NCBI GenBank assembly: GCA_964415865.1
Contig: CAYQBY010000014.1
Span: 1 to 37,622 of the forward strand
DNA length: 37,622 nucleotides
Source of the DNA: Thiopontia sp964415865
GTDB taxonomy: Bacteria > Pseudomonadota > Gammaproteobacteria > GCF-002020875
Direction of reading: 5' to 3'
The notes beneath the pieces were generated by a model. That model was not told where the DNA came from, did no database searches, and was given only the letters and a program-made list of their open reading frames with translations. A program made the position numbers and the translations under genes. Below, piece by piece: positions 7,720 through 15,103 of this stretch (its first letter is position 1; every line of letters starts with the position of its first letter).

Positions 7720-7787
7720 CCTTCGCGTCCTTCCGGTATCTTAAACAATTTACCATGTCACGGCACCATTTTTGAGCATCACTTTTT

Positions 7788-8837
7788 ATGAGTCGCAGGA
7801 TTTCTCTCACTGATCGAGCGCAACATCTGTTAAAAGTTCTGGTTGAACACCATATTCGTGATGGACGCCCTGTTGGGTCAACCACCCTCTCTAGAGACTC
7901 TGGTCTGCAGGTTAGTGCGGCAACTATTCGTAACACCATGTCTGATCTGGAGAAAATGGGATTAATTCAATCTCCTCACACATCTGCTGGGCGTATTCCA
8001 ACTCAAAAAGGTTACCGTCTATTTGTGGATAATCTGGTTCGGGTCCAGCCGTTGAAGAATGTTCAGATCAATCAGTTAGAGAGTGAAATTTCCGGAATTG
8101 AGAAGAGTACAACCGAGGTACTGTCAACAGCTTCATCACTGCTCTCTCAATTAACCCAGATGGCTAGTGTGGTCATGGTTCCAAGGCATAGTCGTGTAGT
8201 TTTACAACAATTGGAGTTTCTTCCTCTCTCTGAGGGGAGGATTCTGGCGATTCTGGTGACTAATGGTAATGAGGTACAGAACCGAATTCTGCAGACTGAG
8301 CGGGTCTTCTCTGAATCTGAGCTGCGTCAGGCAGCAAACTGGTTTAATCAAACTTTTGTTGGCAAGGAGTTGTCGGTTGTGCGTGAGCAGTTGGTGCAAG
8401 AACTGGAGCGGGCCAGAGGTGAGATGGATGGAGCCATGCAGGGCATTGTAGAGATGGCTCAACAGGCTGTGGTTCCAGGAAAGGAGAGTAAAGAGGATGT
8501 GATGGTTTCCGGTAGATCCAGATTGATGGAGTACAGTGAGTTGTGTGAGATGGATCGACTGCGTCAGCTATTTAGCGCCTTTAGTGAAAAAAGGGACATG
8601 ATTCATTTACTGGATCAGTGCATGGAGGCAGACGGGGTACAGGTCTTTATTGGGGATGAGTCCGGATATCAGTCGTTTGATGACTGCAGTGTAGTAACTG
8701 CACCTTATCATCATGACAATGAGGTGGTGGGGGTTCTTGGGGTGATTGGACCAACCAGAATGGCATATGATCGAGTAATTCCAGTTGTGGATGTAACAGC
8801 AAAAGTTTTAGGTTCTGCCTTGAATTCCATGGGATAG
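7788..8837 (+). CDS. hrcA: Heat-inducible transcription repressor HrcA
   Basis: A 349-residue repressor. The N-terminal winged helix carries RDGRPVGSTTLSRDSGLQVS, then AATIRNTMSDLEKMGLI and SPHTSAGRIPTQKGYRLFVD (residues about 23-82), which are hallmark HrcA segments. The C-terminal half is the dimerisation and sensing domain, with FIGDE about 285-289. It senses the GroE/DnaK folding state in known systems and binds CIRCE. Enterobacteria and Pseudomonas lack hrcA, so its presence here is a lineage marker. A sigma-32-type promoter for grpE is embedded in its last codons. No strong Shine-Dalgarno precedes the ATG. Confidence 0.96.
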   Translation: MSRRISLTDRAQHLLKVLVEHHIRDGRPVGSTTLSRDSGLQVSAATIRNTMSDLEKMGLIQSPHTSAGRIPTQKGYRLFVDNLVRVQPLKNVQINQLESEISGIEKSTTEVLSTASSLLSQLTQMASVVMVPRHSRVVLQQLEFLPLSEGRILAILVTNGNEVQNRILQTERVFSESELRQAANWFNQTFVGKELSVVREQLVQELERARGEMDGAMQGIVEMAQQAVVPGKESKEDVMVSGRSRLMEYSELCEMDRLRQLFSAFSEKRDMIHLLDQCMEADGVQVFIGDESGYQSFDDCSVVTAPYHHDNEVVGVLGVIGPTRMAYDRVIPVVDVTAKVLGSALNSMG

Positions 8838-8846
8838 CCCCCATTC
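8819..8846 (+). promoter_or_regulatory. Sigma-32-type heat-shock promoter of grpE
   Basis: CTTGAAT (8819-8825), 13 bases, CCCCATTC (8839-8846) against the RpoH consensus CTTGAAA-N13-14-CCCCATNT. The -35 lies in the last codons of hrcA and the spacer contains the hrcA stop codon. The predicted start is near 8853, about 40 bases before the grpE ATG, letting grpE be transcribed independently of CIRCE repression. Confidence 0.8.
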
Positions 8847-8891
8847 AGCCATATAGTTCATCACGATTACGAAGAAGTAAAAGGATTTTGC

Positions 8892-9518
8892 ATGAGTACA
8901 AAGGAAGTAATGGATCCAGAGGAGTTGATCTCACAAGAAGATATCTCTGGGGAGGAAACTGCTGAGGAAGAGGTGGATGAGATCATCTCCGAGGTCACTG
9001 ATGAGAGTTTGGATGAGATCGATGATGGTCAGGCACCAGGCTCTGAACCAGAGTCAGAGCCGACACCGGAGTCGGAGCTGGATCAGGCAAAAGCAGAGGT
9101 GTCTGAGTATAAGGACAGGATGACCAGGGTACAGGCAGAGATGGATAATCTCCGTAAAAGAACTGCTCGTGATATTCAAAATGCACACAAATTTGCACTT
9201 GAGTCATTTGCCAGGGAGTTGCTTTCCGTAACAGATAGTATGGATCTTGGCCTGACAGCAGCACGGGACGCGGATGATATCGCCTCCATAATCGAGGGGA
9301 TAGAGTTGACCAGCAAACAGCTGTTCGGGGTGTTGGAGAAATTTAATGTTGAGGTGATGGATGCCCAGGGTGTCCGGTTTGATCCGGAGCAGCATGAGGC
9401 GATGACCATGGTGCCAAATCCGGATATGGAGCCGAATACTGTAATGGATGTGGTGCAGAAGGGATATACATTGAATGGTCGTCTGTTGAGACCGGCAAGA
9501 GTGATTGTAAGTTCTTGA
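8892..9518 (+). CDS. grpE: Nucleotide exchange factor GrpE
   Basis: A 208-residue dimeric co-chaperone that releases ADP from DnaK. The first 65 residues are a very acidic, probably disordered extension. A long helix follows (about 66-120: DQAKAEVSEYKDRMTRVQAE and MDNLRKRTARDI). The beta-wing domain includes FNVEVMDAQGVRFDPEQHEA and ends with GYTLNGRLLRPARVIVS. AAGGA lies eight bases before the ATG. It sits between hrcA and dnaK, each gap holding its own sigma-32-type promoter. Confidence 0.96.
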   Translation: MSTKEVMDPEELISQEDISGEETAEEEVDEIISEVTDESLDEIDDGQAPGSEPESEPTPESELDQAKAEVSEYKDRMTRVQAEMDNLRKRTARDIQNAHKFALESFARELLSVTDSMDLGLTAARDADDIASIIEGIELTSKQLFGVLEKFNVEVMDAQGVRFDPEQHEAMTMVPNPDMEPNTVMDVVQKGYTLNGRLLRPARVIVSS

Positions 9519-9526
9519 ATAAAATC

Positions 9527-9554
9527 CTTGAAAAGCTGAAAACAGCCCCCATAT
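9527..9554 (+). promoter_or_regulatory. Sigma-32-type heat-shock promoter of dnaK
   Basis: CTTGAAA (9527-9533), 13 bases, CCCCATAT (9547-9554): a full match to the RpoH consensus CTTGAAA-N13-14-CCCCATNT. The predicted start is near 9561, leaving a leader of about 59 bases with GGAGAG before the dnaK ATG. Confidence 0.9.
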
Positions 9555-9619
9555 CACTGGGTATGTTGCGTGAATAAACATAATTAACTTATTGAAAGAA
9601 TTGTAATTGGAGAGAATAG

Positions 9620-11551
9620 ATGGGAAAGATTATTGGAATTGACCTGGGAACCACAAACTCTTGTGTTGCGGTACTCGAGGGTGGCAAGGCACGAGTTATC
9701 GAGAATAGTGAGGGTGCCCGTACTACACCATCAGTAATTGGATATACCGCTGATGGTGAGGTTCTGATTGGCCAGGCTGCAAAACGTCAGGCTGTTACTA
9801 ATCCGCACAACACACTGTTCGCCATCAAGCGACTGATTGGACGTCGTTTTGAGGATAAGGTTGTACAGAAGGATATTGATCTTGTTCCCTATAAAATTGT
9901 CAAAGCTGACAATGGAGATGCCTGGGTTCAGGTGGATGACAAGAAGATGGCAGCCCCTGAGGTTTCTGCACGTGTTCTGCAGAAGATGAAGAAGACTGCC
10001 GAGGAGTATCTGGGTGAGGATGTTACCGAGGCTGTGGTAACTGTTCCTGCCTACTTCAATGACTCCCAGCGCCAGGCAACCAAGGATGCAGGCAAGATTG
10101 CTGGCCTTGAGGTCAAGCGCATCATTAATGAGCCAACCGCGGCAGCACTCGCCTACGGTATGGACAAGAAGGAGGGAGACCGCACCATCGCTGTTTATGA
10201 CTTGGGTGGTGGTACCTTCGATGTCTCCATTATCGAGATCGCAGAGATTGATGGTGAGCACCAGTTTGAGGTGTTGGCAACCAATGGAGACACTTTCCTT
10301 GGTGGTGAGGATTTTGATAATCGCATCATGGACTATCTGGTTGAGGAGTTTAAAAAGGATCAGGCTGTTGATCTATCCAATGATCCAATGGCTCTGCAGC
10401 GCCTGAAAGAGGCGGCAGAGAAGGCGAAGATCGAGCTCTCCTCCAGTCAACAGACCGATATCAACCTGCCATATGTTACTGCAGATGCATCTGGCCCTAA
10501 GCATATGAACATCAAGATGACCCGTGCCAAGCTGGAATCTCTGGTAGATGATCTGGTACAGCGCTCAATTGAGCCATGTCGTGTTGCCCTTAAGGATGCA
10601 GGGCTTTCTGCCTCAGATATCAAGGATGTAATTCTGGTTGGTGGACAGACCCGTATGCCGAAGGTGCAGGAGGCGGTACAGGCATTCTTTGGTCGTGAGC
10701 CGCGCAAGGATGTGAATCCTGATGAGGCGGTGGCCATGGGTGCGGCAATTCAGGGTGGTGTACTGGCTGGTGATGTAAACGATGTTCTACTGTTGGATGT
10801 AACCCCGCTCTCTCTCGGAATCGAGACTCTGGGCGGAGTAATGACCAAACTGATCGAAAAGAACACAACCATCCCCACCAAGGCACAGCAGGTTTTCTCT
10901 ACAGCAGATGACAACCAGAATGCGGTTACGGTTCATGTGTTACAGGGTGAGCGTGAACAGGCCGCAGCCAATAAGTCACTTGGTCGTTTTGATCTGACTG
11001 ATATTCCACCAGCTCCACGTGGTACCCCGCAGATTGAGGTGAGCCTTGATATCGATGCTAACGGTATCCTCAATGTTTCTGCAAAGGACAAGGCAACGGG
11101 CAAGGAGCAGTCAATTGTAATCAAGGCCTCCAGTGGTCTCAGTGATGAAGAGATTGATAAGATGGTGAATGATGCAGAGGCACATGCTGATGAGGACAAG
11201 AAGTTCCATGAGCTGGTAAATGCACGTAATCAGGCTGATGCACTTATTCACTCTACTCGCAAGGCGATGGAAGAGGCTGGTGATCAGGTTGAGGCTGATG
11301 AGAAGGGTGCAATTGAGTCGGCAATCTCTGAGCTTGAGTCAGTCATCAAGGAGGATGATGCAGCGGTTATTGAGGAGAAAACCAAGGTATTAACCGAGGC
11401 ATCCTCAAAGATGGCTGAGAGAATGTATAGTCAGTCTGATGCAGCAGGTGCTGCTGCCGGAGCAGCGGCAGGTGCAGGCGATGCAGGATCATCTGCAGTA
11501 GATGATGATGTAGTCGATGCTGAGTTCGAAGAGGTTGACGATAAGAAGTAA
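9620..11551 (+). CDS. dnaK: Chaperone protein DnaK (Hsp70)
   Basis: A 643-residue Hsp70. The ATPase domain has the phosphate-binding IGIDLGTTNSCV (residues 5-16), VVTVPAYFNDSQRQAT and VYDLGGGTFDVSIIEI; the last holds the threonine autophosphorylated in E. coli DnaK. The linker DVLLLDVTPLSLGIETLGG joins the substrate-binding domain, and the helical lid runs from about residue 505. The C-terminus EEVDDKK is close to E. coli EEVKDKK, preceded by an Ala/Gly-rich tail. Length is normal (638 in E. coli). It has its own sigma-32-type promoter and works with GrpE upstream and DnaJ downstream. Confidence 0.98.
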   Translation: MGKIIGIDLGTTNSCVAVLEGGKARVIENSEGARTTPSVIGYTADGEVLIGQAAKRQAVTNPHNTLFAIKRLIGRRFEDKVVQKDIDLVPYKIVKADNGDAWVQVDDKKMAAPEVSARVLQKMKKTAEEYLGEDVTEAVVTVPAYFNDSQRQATKDAGKIAGLEVKRIINEPTAAALAYGMDKKEGDRTIAVYDLGGGTFDVSIIEIAEIDGEHQFEVLATNGDTFLGGEDFDNRIMDYLVEEFKKDQAVDLSNDPMALQRLKEAAEKAKIELSSSQQTDINLPYVTADASGPKHMNIKMTRAKLESLVDDLVQRSIEPCRVALKDAGLSASDIKDVILVGGQTRMPKVQEAVQAFFGREPRKDVNPDEAVAMGAAIQGGVLAGDVNDVLLLDVTPLSLGIETLGGVMTKLIEKNTTIPTKAQQVFSTADDNQNAVTVHVLQGEREQAAANKSLGRFDLTDIPPAPRGTPQIEVSLDIDANGILNVSAKDKATGKEQSIVIKASSGLSDEEIDKMVNDAEAHADEDKKFHELVNARNQADALIHSTRKAMEEAGDQVEADEKGAIESAISELESVIKEDDAAVIEEKTKVLTEASSKMAERMYSQSDAAGAAAGAAAGAGDAGSSAVDDDVVDAEFEEVDDKK

Positions 11552-11572
11552 TACGATAATTTTATAATGCAT

Positions 11573-11656
11573 CGTCATTCCCGCGAAGGCGGGAATCTGG
11601 AGAATGAACTGCAAGACGCCGGTTTTTCCTGGATTCCCGCCTTCGCGGGAATGACG
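11573..11656. repeat. Paired extragenic inverted repeat (GGGAATC family) between dnaK and dnaJ
   Basis: Two arms of 25 bases (11573-11597 and 11632-11656) are exact reverse complements around a 34-base centre. Each arm is itself a hairpin: ATTCCCGC, loop GAAG or CTTC, GCGGGAAT. When translated, such repeats give the spurious peptide motifs HSREGGNP and IPAFAGMT, known from many proteobacterial genomes. It looks like a small non-coding mobile or REP-like element inserted in the heat-shock operon. The hairpins could attenuate dnaJ transcription or stabilise the dnaK mRNA 3' end; that is inference. Confidence 0.9.
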
Positions 11657-11733
11657 TTTGTGTTTAAGCGTACCGTAGGGGTAGTGCAGAAAATACTTCC
11701 TTAGAAACAACTTATAACTAGCTGAAAAATAAC

Positions 11734-12876
11734 ATGTCTAAAAGAGATTACTACGAAGTGCTGGGGGTCGACCGTAATGTAAGTGAGGGAGATCTGAAGA
11801 AATCGTATCGTCGCATGGCGATGAAATATCATCCAGACCGTAACCCTGACAGTGAGGATGCTGAGGCAAAATTCAAGGAGCTCAAAGAGGCCTACGAGGT
11901 TCTGAGTGACTCCCAGAAGCGTGCTGCATATGATCAGTTTGGACATGCGGGAGTTGATCCATCCATGGGTGGTGGTCAGGGCGGTGGTTTTGGAGGTGGT
12001 GGTTTTGGTGGGTTTGAGGATATCTTCAGTGATATTTTTGGTGGTGGCAGGGGGCAAGGTGGAGGTCCTCAGGTTTATCGTGGTGCAGACCTTGCCTACA
12101 GGATGGAGCTATCTCTGGAAGAGGCAATTAGTGGGGTGACACGTGAGATTAATATCCCGGCAACAGAGAGTTGTGAAAAATGTAGTGGTACAGGGGCAAA
12201 GCCAGGAACCACTCCGGTAACCTGTAGCACCTGTGGAGGTGCCGGCAAGGTTCGTATGCAGCAGGGGTTCTTCTCGGTTGCTCAGGCCTGTCCAACCTGT
12301 CATGGATCAGGAAAAGAGATCAAGGAGCCATGCACAGCATGTCGTGGGGCCGGTAAGGTAAAGAAAGATAAGACGCTATCTGTCAAGATTCCAGCTGGTG
12401 TTGATACGGGTGATCGTGTTCGCCTCAGTGGTGAGGGTGAACCGGGTGAGAATGGTGGACCTTCAGGTGATCTCTTTGTTGAGGTCTCAATAAGGGAGCA
12501 TGCAATATTCAGACGTGATGGTGATGATCTCTACTGTGAGATTCCCGTTGGAATTGTGACAGCTACCCTGGGTGGAGAGGTGGATGTGCCATGTCTTGGC
12601 AATACTCAATGTGTAAAACTCAAGATTCCTGCCGAGTCACAAACTGGAAAGCTGTTTCGTCTGAGAGGCAAAGGGGTCAAGTCAGTTCGTAGCCATGGTA
12701 AGGGGGATCTTCTCTGCCGGATGACCGTAGAGACGCCGGTCAAGCTCAATAACAAACAAAAAGAGCTGTTGAGGCAGCTGGAGGACTCGCTGAATGAGAA
12801 GCGGGAGAAGCACAGCCCGCACCACTCCTCATGGATGGACAAGGTAAAAGGTTTTTTTGAGGATTTGGCAGAATAG
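11734..12876 (+). CDS. dnaJ: Chaperone protein DnaJ (Hsp40)
   Basis: A 380-residue type-I J-protein that loads substrates on DnaK and stimulates its ATPase. The J domain has H33-P34-D35. A Gly/Phe-rich stretch runs from about 74 to 112. Four CxxCxGxG zinc repeats start at Cys147, 164, 186 and 200. The C-terminal substrate domains follow. Length is normal (376 in E. coli). The gap to dnaK is 182 bases and contains the paired inverted repeat; I see no heat-shock promoter of its own, so it depends on read-through from upstream. Confidence 0.97.
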   Translation: MSKRDYYEVLGVDRNVSEGDLKKSYRRMAMKYHPDRNPDSEDAEAKFKELKEAYEVLSDSQKRAAYDQFGHAGVDPSMGGGQGGGFGGGGFGGFEDIFSDIFGGGRGQGGGPQVYRGADLAYRMELSLEEAISGVTREINIPATESCEKCSGTGAKPGTTPVTCSTCGGAGKVRMQQGFFSVAQACPTCHGSGKEIKEPCTACRGAGKVKKDKTLSVKIPAGVDTGDRVRLSGEGEPGENGGPSGDLFVEVSIREHAIFRRDGDDLYCEIPVGIVTATLGGEVDVPCLGNTQCVKLKIPAESQTGKLFRLRGKGVKSVRSHGKGDLLCRMTVETPVKLNNKQKELLRQLEDSLNEKREKHSPHHSSWMDKVKGFFEDLAE

Positions 12877-12929
12877 TAGTCGGGCTCACTGCTACAATCT
12901 GTGGTTGTTATAACTAAAGGACAGATGGA

Positions 12930-13742
12930 ATGGGGAATAACGTAGCAATTACTGTAACTGGCGCGGGCGGTCGAATGGGGCGCAGTTTGATCGAGGCTGT
13001 AAATGAAGAGTCTGCTGCAACACTATCATCTGCAGTTGAACGTCCAGGTAGTCCGTATTTGGGAGTAGATGCTGGTGAAATCTCCGGAATTGGTTCAGTA
13101 GGTACCACGATAGTTGATGATCTTGTTGATGCCACTGGTCGATCAGATGTTCTGGTCGACTTTACCCGTCCTGAAGTGACTCTGGCCAATATAGAGATAT
13201 GTCGTCAGAGTGGTACCAAAATAGTAATCGGAACCACAGGTTTCAGTGATGAGGAGAAGGCGATTATTGAGGAGGCCTCGAAGGATATCGCCATTGTCTT
13301 TGCACCCAACATGAGTGTTGGGGTCAATCTCTGTTTCAAACTGCTTGATATGGCTGCCAGGGTAATGGGCGGCGAGGTAGATATCGAGGTTGTAGAGGCT
13401 CACCACCGCCATAAGGTTGATGCCCCATCTGGTACTGCACTGCGGATGGGAGAGGTTGTTGCAGATGCACTTGGGCGAGACCTCAGTGAGTGTGCTGTAT
13501 ATGGTCGTGAAGGTAATACAGGAGAGCGTGATCGAGGAACCATAGGTTTTGAGACCATCCGTGCCGGAGATATTGTTGGTGAACATACGGTAATGTTTGC
13601 AGATATCGGGGAGAGGGTAGAGATTACCCACAAGGCATCAAGCAGACTCACCTTCGCCAAGGGGGCGGTGCGTGCAGCTGGATGGCTGATGAATAAACAA
13701 TCCGGCCTCTTTGATATGCAGGATGTATTAGGGTTACGTTAG
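12930..13742 (+). CDS. dapB: 4-hydroxy-tetrahydrodipicolinate reductase
   Basis: A 270-residue NAD(P)H-dependent enzyme of the diaminopimelate/lysine pathway, supplying lysine and peptidoglycan precursors. The Rossmann motif GAGGRMG is at residues 11-17. The active-site signature EAHHRHKVDAPSGTA is at 156-170, with His158/His159 and Lys162. Length matches E. coli DapB (273). Of two nearby ATGs, the one at 12930 is in frame and has AAAGGA eight bases upstream. It follows dnaJ by 53 bases, the order seen in Pseudomonas. Confidence 0.96.
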   Translation: MGNNVAITVTGAGGRMGRSLIEAVNEESAATLSSAVERPGSPYLGVDAGEISGIGSVGTTIVDDLVDATGRSDVLVDFTRPEVTLANIEICRQSGTKIVIGTTGFSDEEKAIIEEASKDIAIVFAPNMSVGVNLCFKLLDMAARVMGGEVDIEVVEAHHRHKVDAPSGTALRMGEVVADALGRDLSECAVYGREGNTGERDRGTIGFETIRAGDIVGEHTVMFADIGERVEITHKASSRLTFAKGAVRAAGWLMNKQSGLFDMQDVLGLR

Positions 13743-13811
13743 ATATACGGGGCCAGGGTCAGTTTCACGGCTGGTTTTATAAGAAAATCCTAATTTTTCC
13801 CGGGTAGGGCA

Positions 13812-13840
13812 TGGACGTTTTGGAGCGCTCGGAGTAAAAT
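13812..13840 (+). promoter_or_regulatory. Candidate carAB promoter
   Basis: TGGACG (13812-13817) and TAAAAT (13835-13840) with a 17-base spacer, 4/6 and 5/6 matches to sigma-70 elements. The spacer includes the palindrome GAGCGCTC (13823-13830), a possible operator. The implied leader is about 93 bases and contains the structure at 13892-13932. Motif-based only. Confidence 0.35.
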
Positions 13841-13891
13841 CTGCCAAATCTCCCCATTCTGGGCGGATACTAGACCGACTGGAGTTTGAAC

Positions 13892-13932
13892 ACGGGACTT
13901 GCGTAACAGTGAATCCCGTTTTCTACGCGCAA
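13892..13932 (+). promoter_or_regulatory. Possible H-type pseudoknot in the carA leader
   Basis: ACGGGA (13892-13897) can pair with TCCCGT (13914-13919), and TTGCGT (13899-13904) with GCGCAA (13927-13932). The two six-pair stems are interleaved, so they form either a pseudoknot or two competing hairpins. The structure ends seven bases before the carA ATG, where no Shine-Dalgarno is visible. It could control carA translation; no known riboswitch class is recognised. Confidence 0.4.
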
Positions 13933-13939
13933 ATCAACT

Positions 13940-15103
13940 ATGGCAACACCTGCAATACTGGCACTGGAAGATGGTAGCCTCTTTTACGGGGAGTCAATTG
14001 GTATTTCTGGTGAGGCAGCAGGTGAGGTGGTATTCAATACCGCAATGACCGGCTACCAGGAGATCCTGACTGACCCCTCCTATATGCGTCAGATAGTGAC
14101 GCTCACCTATCCACACATTGGTAATGTTGGAACAAATCCGGAAGATGAAGAGTCACCTGCAGTGATGACTGCGGGGTTGGTTATTCGTGATCGTTCGCAG
14201 ATTCAGAGTAACTGGCGTAGCAGAGAGACTCTTACAGAGTATCTGGTTAGAAACGGTACGGTCGCAATTGCAGGTATCGATACCCGTCGCCTAACCAGGA
14301 TTCTCAGAGAGAAGGGTGCGCAGAGCGGCTGCATAGTTGCAGGCGATCAGATTGATGAGAATGCCGCCATTGAGGCAGCAAAGGCCTTTCCCGGACTGCA
14401 GGGGATGGATCTGGCCAGAGAGGTAACCACCGACAAACAGTATGATTGGAAGCAGGGAAGCTGGGAGCTCGAAGAGGGGTTGCCGGCTCCGGTAGAAAAC
14501 CCATCCTCACTGCCATGGCATGTCGTGGTCTATGACTACGGGGTTAAACGCAACATCCTTCGGATGCTGGTGGATCGTGGTTGCCGCCTGCAGGTGGTTC
14601 CGGCCACAACCCAGGTTGAAGAGGTGCTCTCCCTCAACCCTGATGGGGTATTCCTCTCCAATGGCCCTGGCGATCCCGAGCCATGCGACTACGCACAGAA
14701 CAGTATCAAGCGACTGCTTGACGAGAAGATGCCGCTGTTTGGGATCTGTCTTGGCCATCAGCTGCTCTCCCTGGCCAGTGGTGCCAAAACAGAGAAGATG
14801 AAATTTGGCCACCACGGTGCTAACCATCCTGTTCAAAATTTACAGAGCAGTGAAGTAATGATTACCAGCCAGAATCACGGTTTTGCAGTTGATGAAGATA
14901 GCCTGCCAGAAAACCTGATGGCAACTCATAGATCTCTCTTTGATAAGTCTCTGCAGGGTGTGGAGCGAACCGACTGTCCCGCATTTAGTTTCCAGGGTCA
15001 CCCAGAGGCGAGCCCCGGCCCCCATGATGTAGCCCCGCTGTTTGACCACTTTATTGAATTGATGCAACAGGCGCGTGACGCTGCTGAGCAGGGAGCCGAG
15101 TAA
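13940..15103 (+). CDS. carA: Carbamoyl-phosphate synthase small (glutaminase) subunit
   Basis: A 387-residue glutamine amidotransferase subunit that feeds ammonia to CarB for carbamoyl phosphate, the shared precursor of arginine and pyrimidines. The N-terminal CPSase domain starts with ALEDGSLFYGESIG. The class-I amidotransferase domain has nucleophile Cys270 in GICLGHQ and His354/Glu356 in FQGHPEASPGPHD. Length is typical (382 in E. coli). It follows dapB after a 197-base gap with a candidate promoter and a structured leader. The stop overlaps the carB start (TAATG), so translation is probably coupled. Confidence 0.97.
   Translation: MATPAILALEDGSLFYGESIGISGEAAGEVVFNTAMTGYQEILTDPSYMRQIVTLTYPHIGNVGTNPEDEESPAVMTAGLVIRDRSQIQSNWRSRETLTEYLVRNGTVAIAGIDTRRLTRILREKGAQSGCIVAGDQIDENAAIEAAKAFPGLQGMDLAREVTTDKQYDWKQGSWELEEGLPAPVENPSSLPWHVVVYDYGVKRNILRMLVDRGCRLQVVPATTQVEEVLSLNPDGVFLSNGPGDPEPCDYAQNSIKRLLDEKMPLFGICLGHQLLSLASGAKTEKMKFGHHGANHPVQNLQSSEVMITSQNHGFAVDEDSLPENLMATHRSLFDKSLQGVERTDCPAFSFQGHPEASPGPHDVAPLFDHFIELMQQARDAAEQGAE

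Noticed and set aside
7740..7771. CTTAAAC ... CACCATTT before hrcA as a sigma-32 promoter
   Set aside because: Both elements have mismatches and the spacer is 17 bases, too long for RpoH promoters; CIRCE already explains control.
11489..11710. Minus-strand ORF containing HSREGGNP and IPAFAGMT
   Set aside because: It is the well-known spurious translation of the extragenic inverted repeat, not a gene.
13811..13837. Eight-codon leader peptide (MDVLERSE) before carA
   Set aside because: It overlaps the better-supported -35/-10 pair and has no run of regulatory codons; probably chance.
13852..13859. CCCCATTC before carA as a sigma-32 -10 element
   Set aside because: There is no CTTGAA-like -35 at 13-14 bases upstream.
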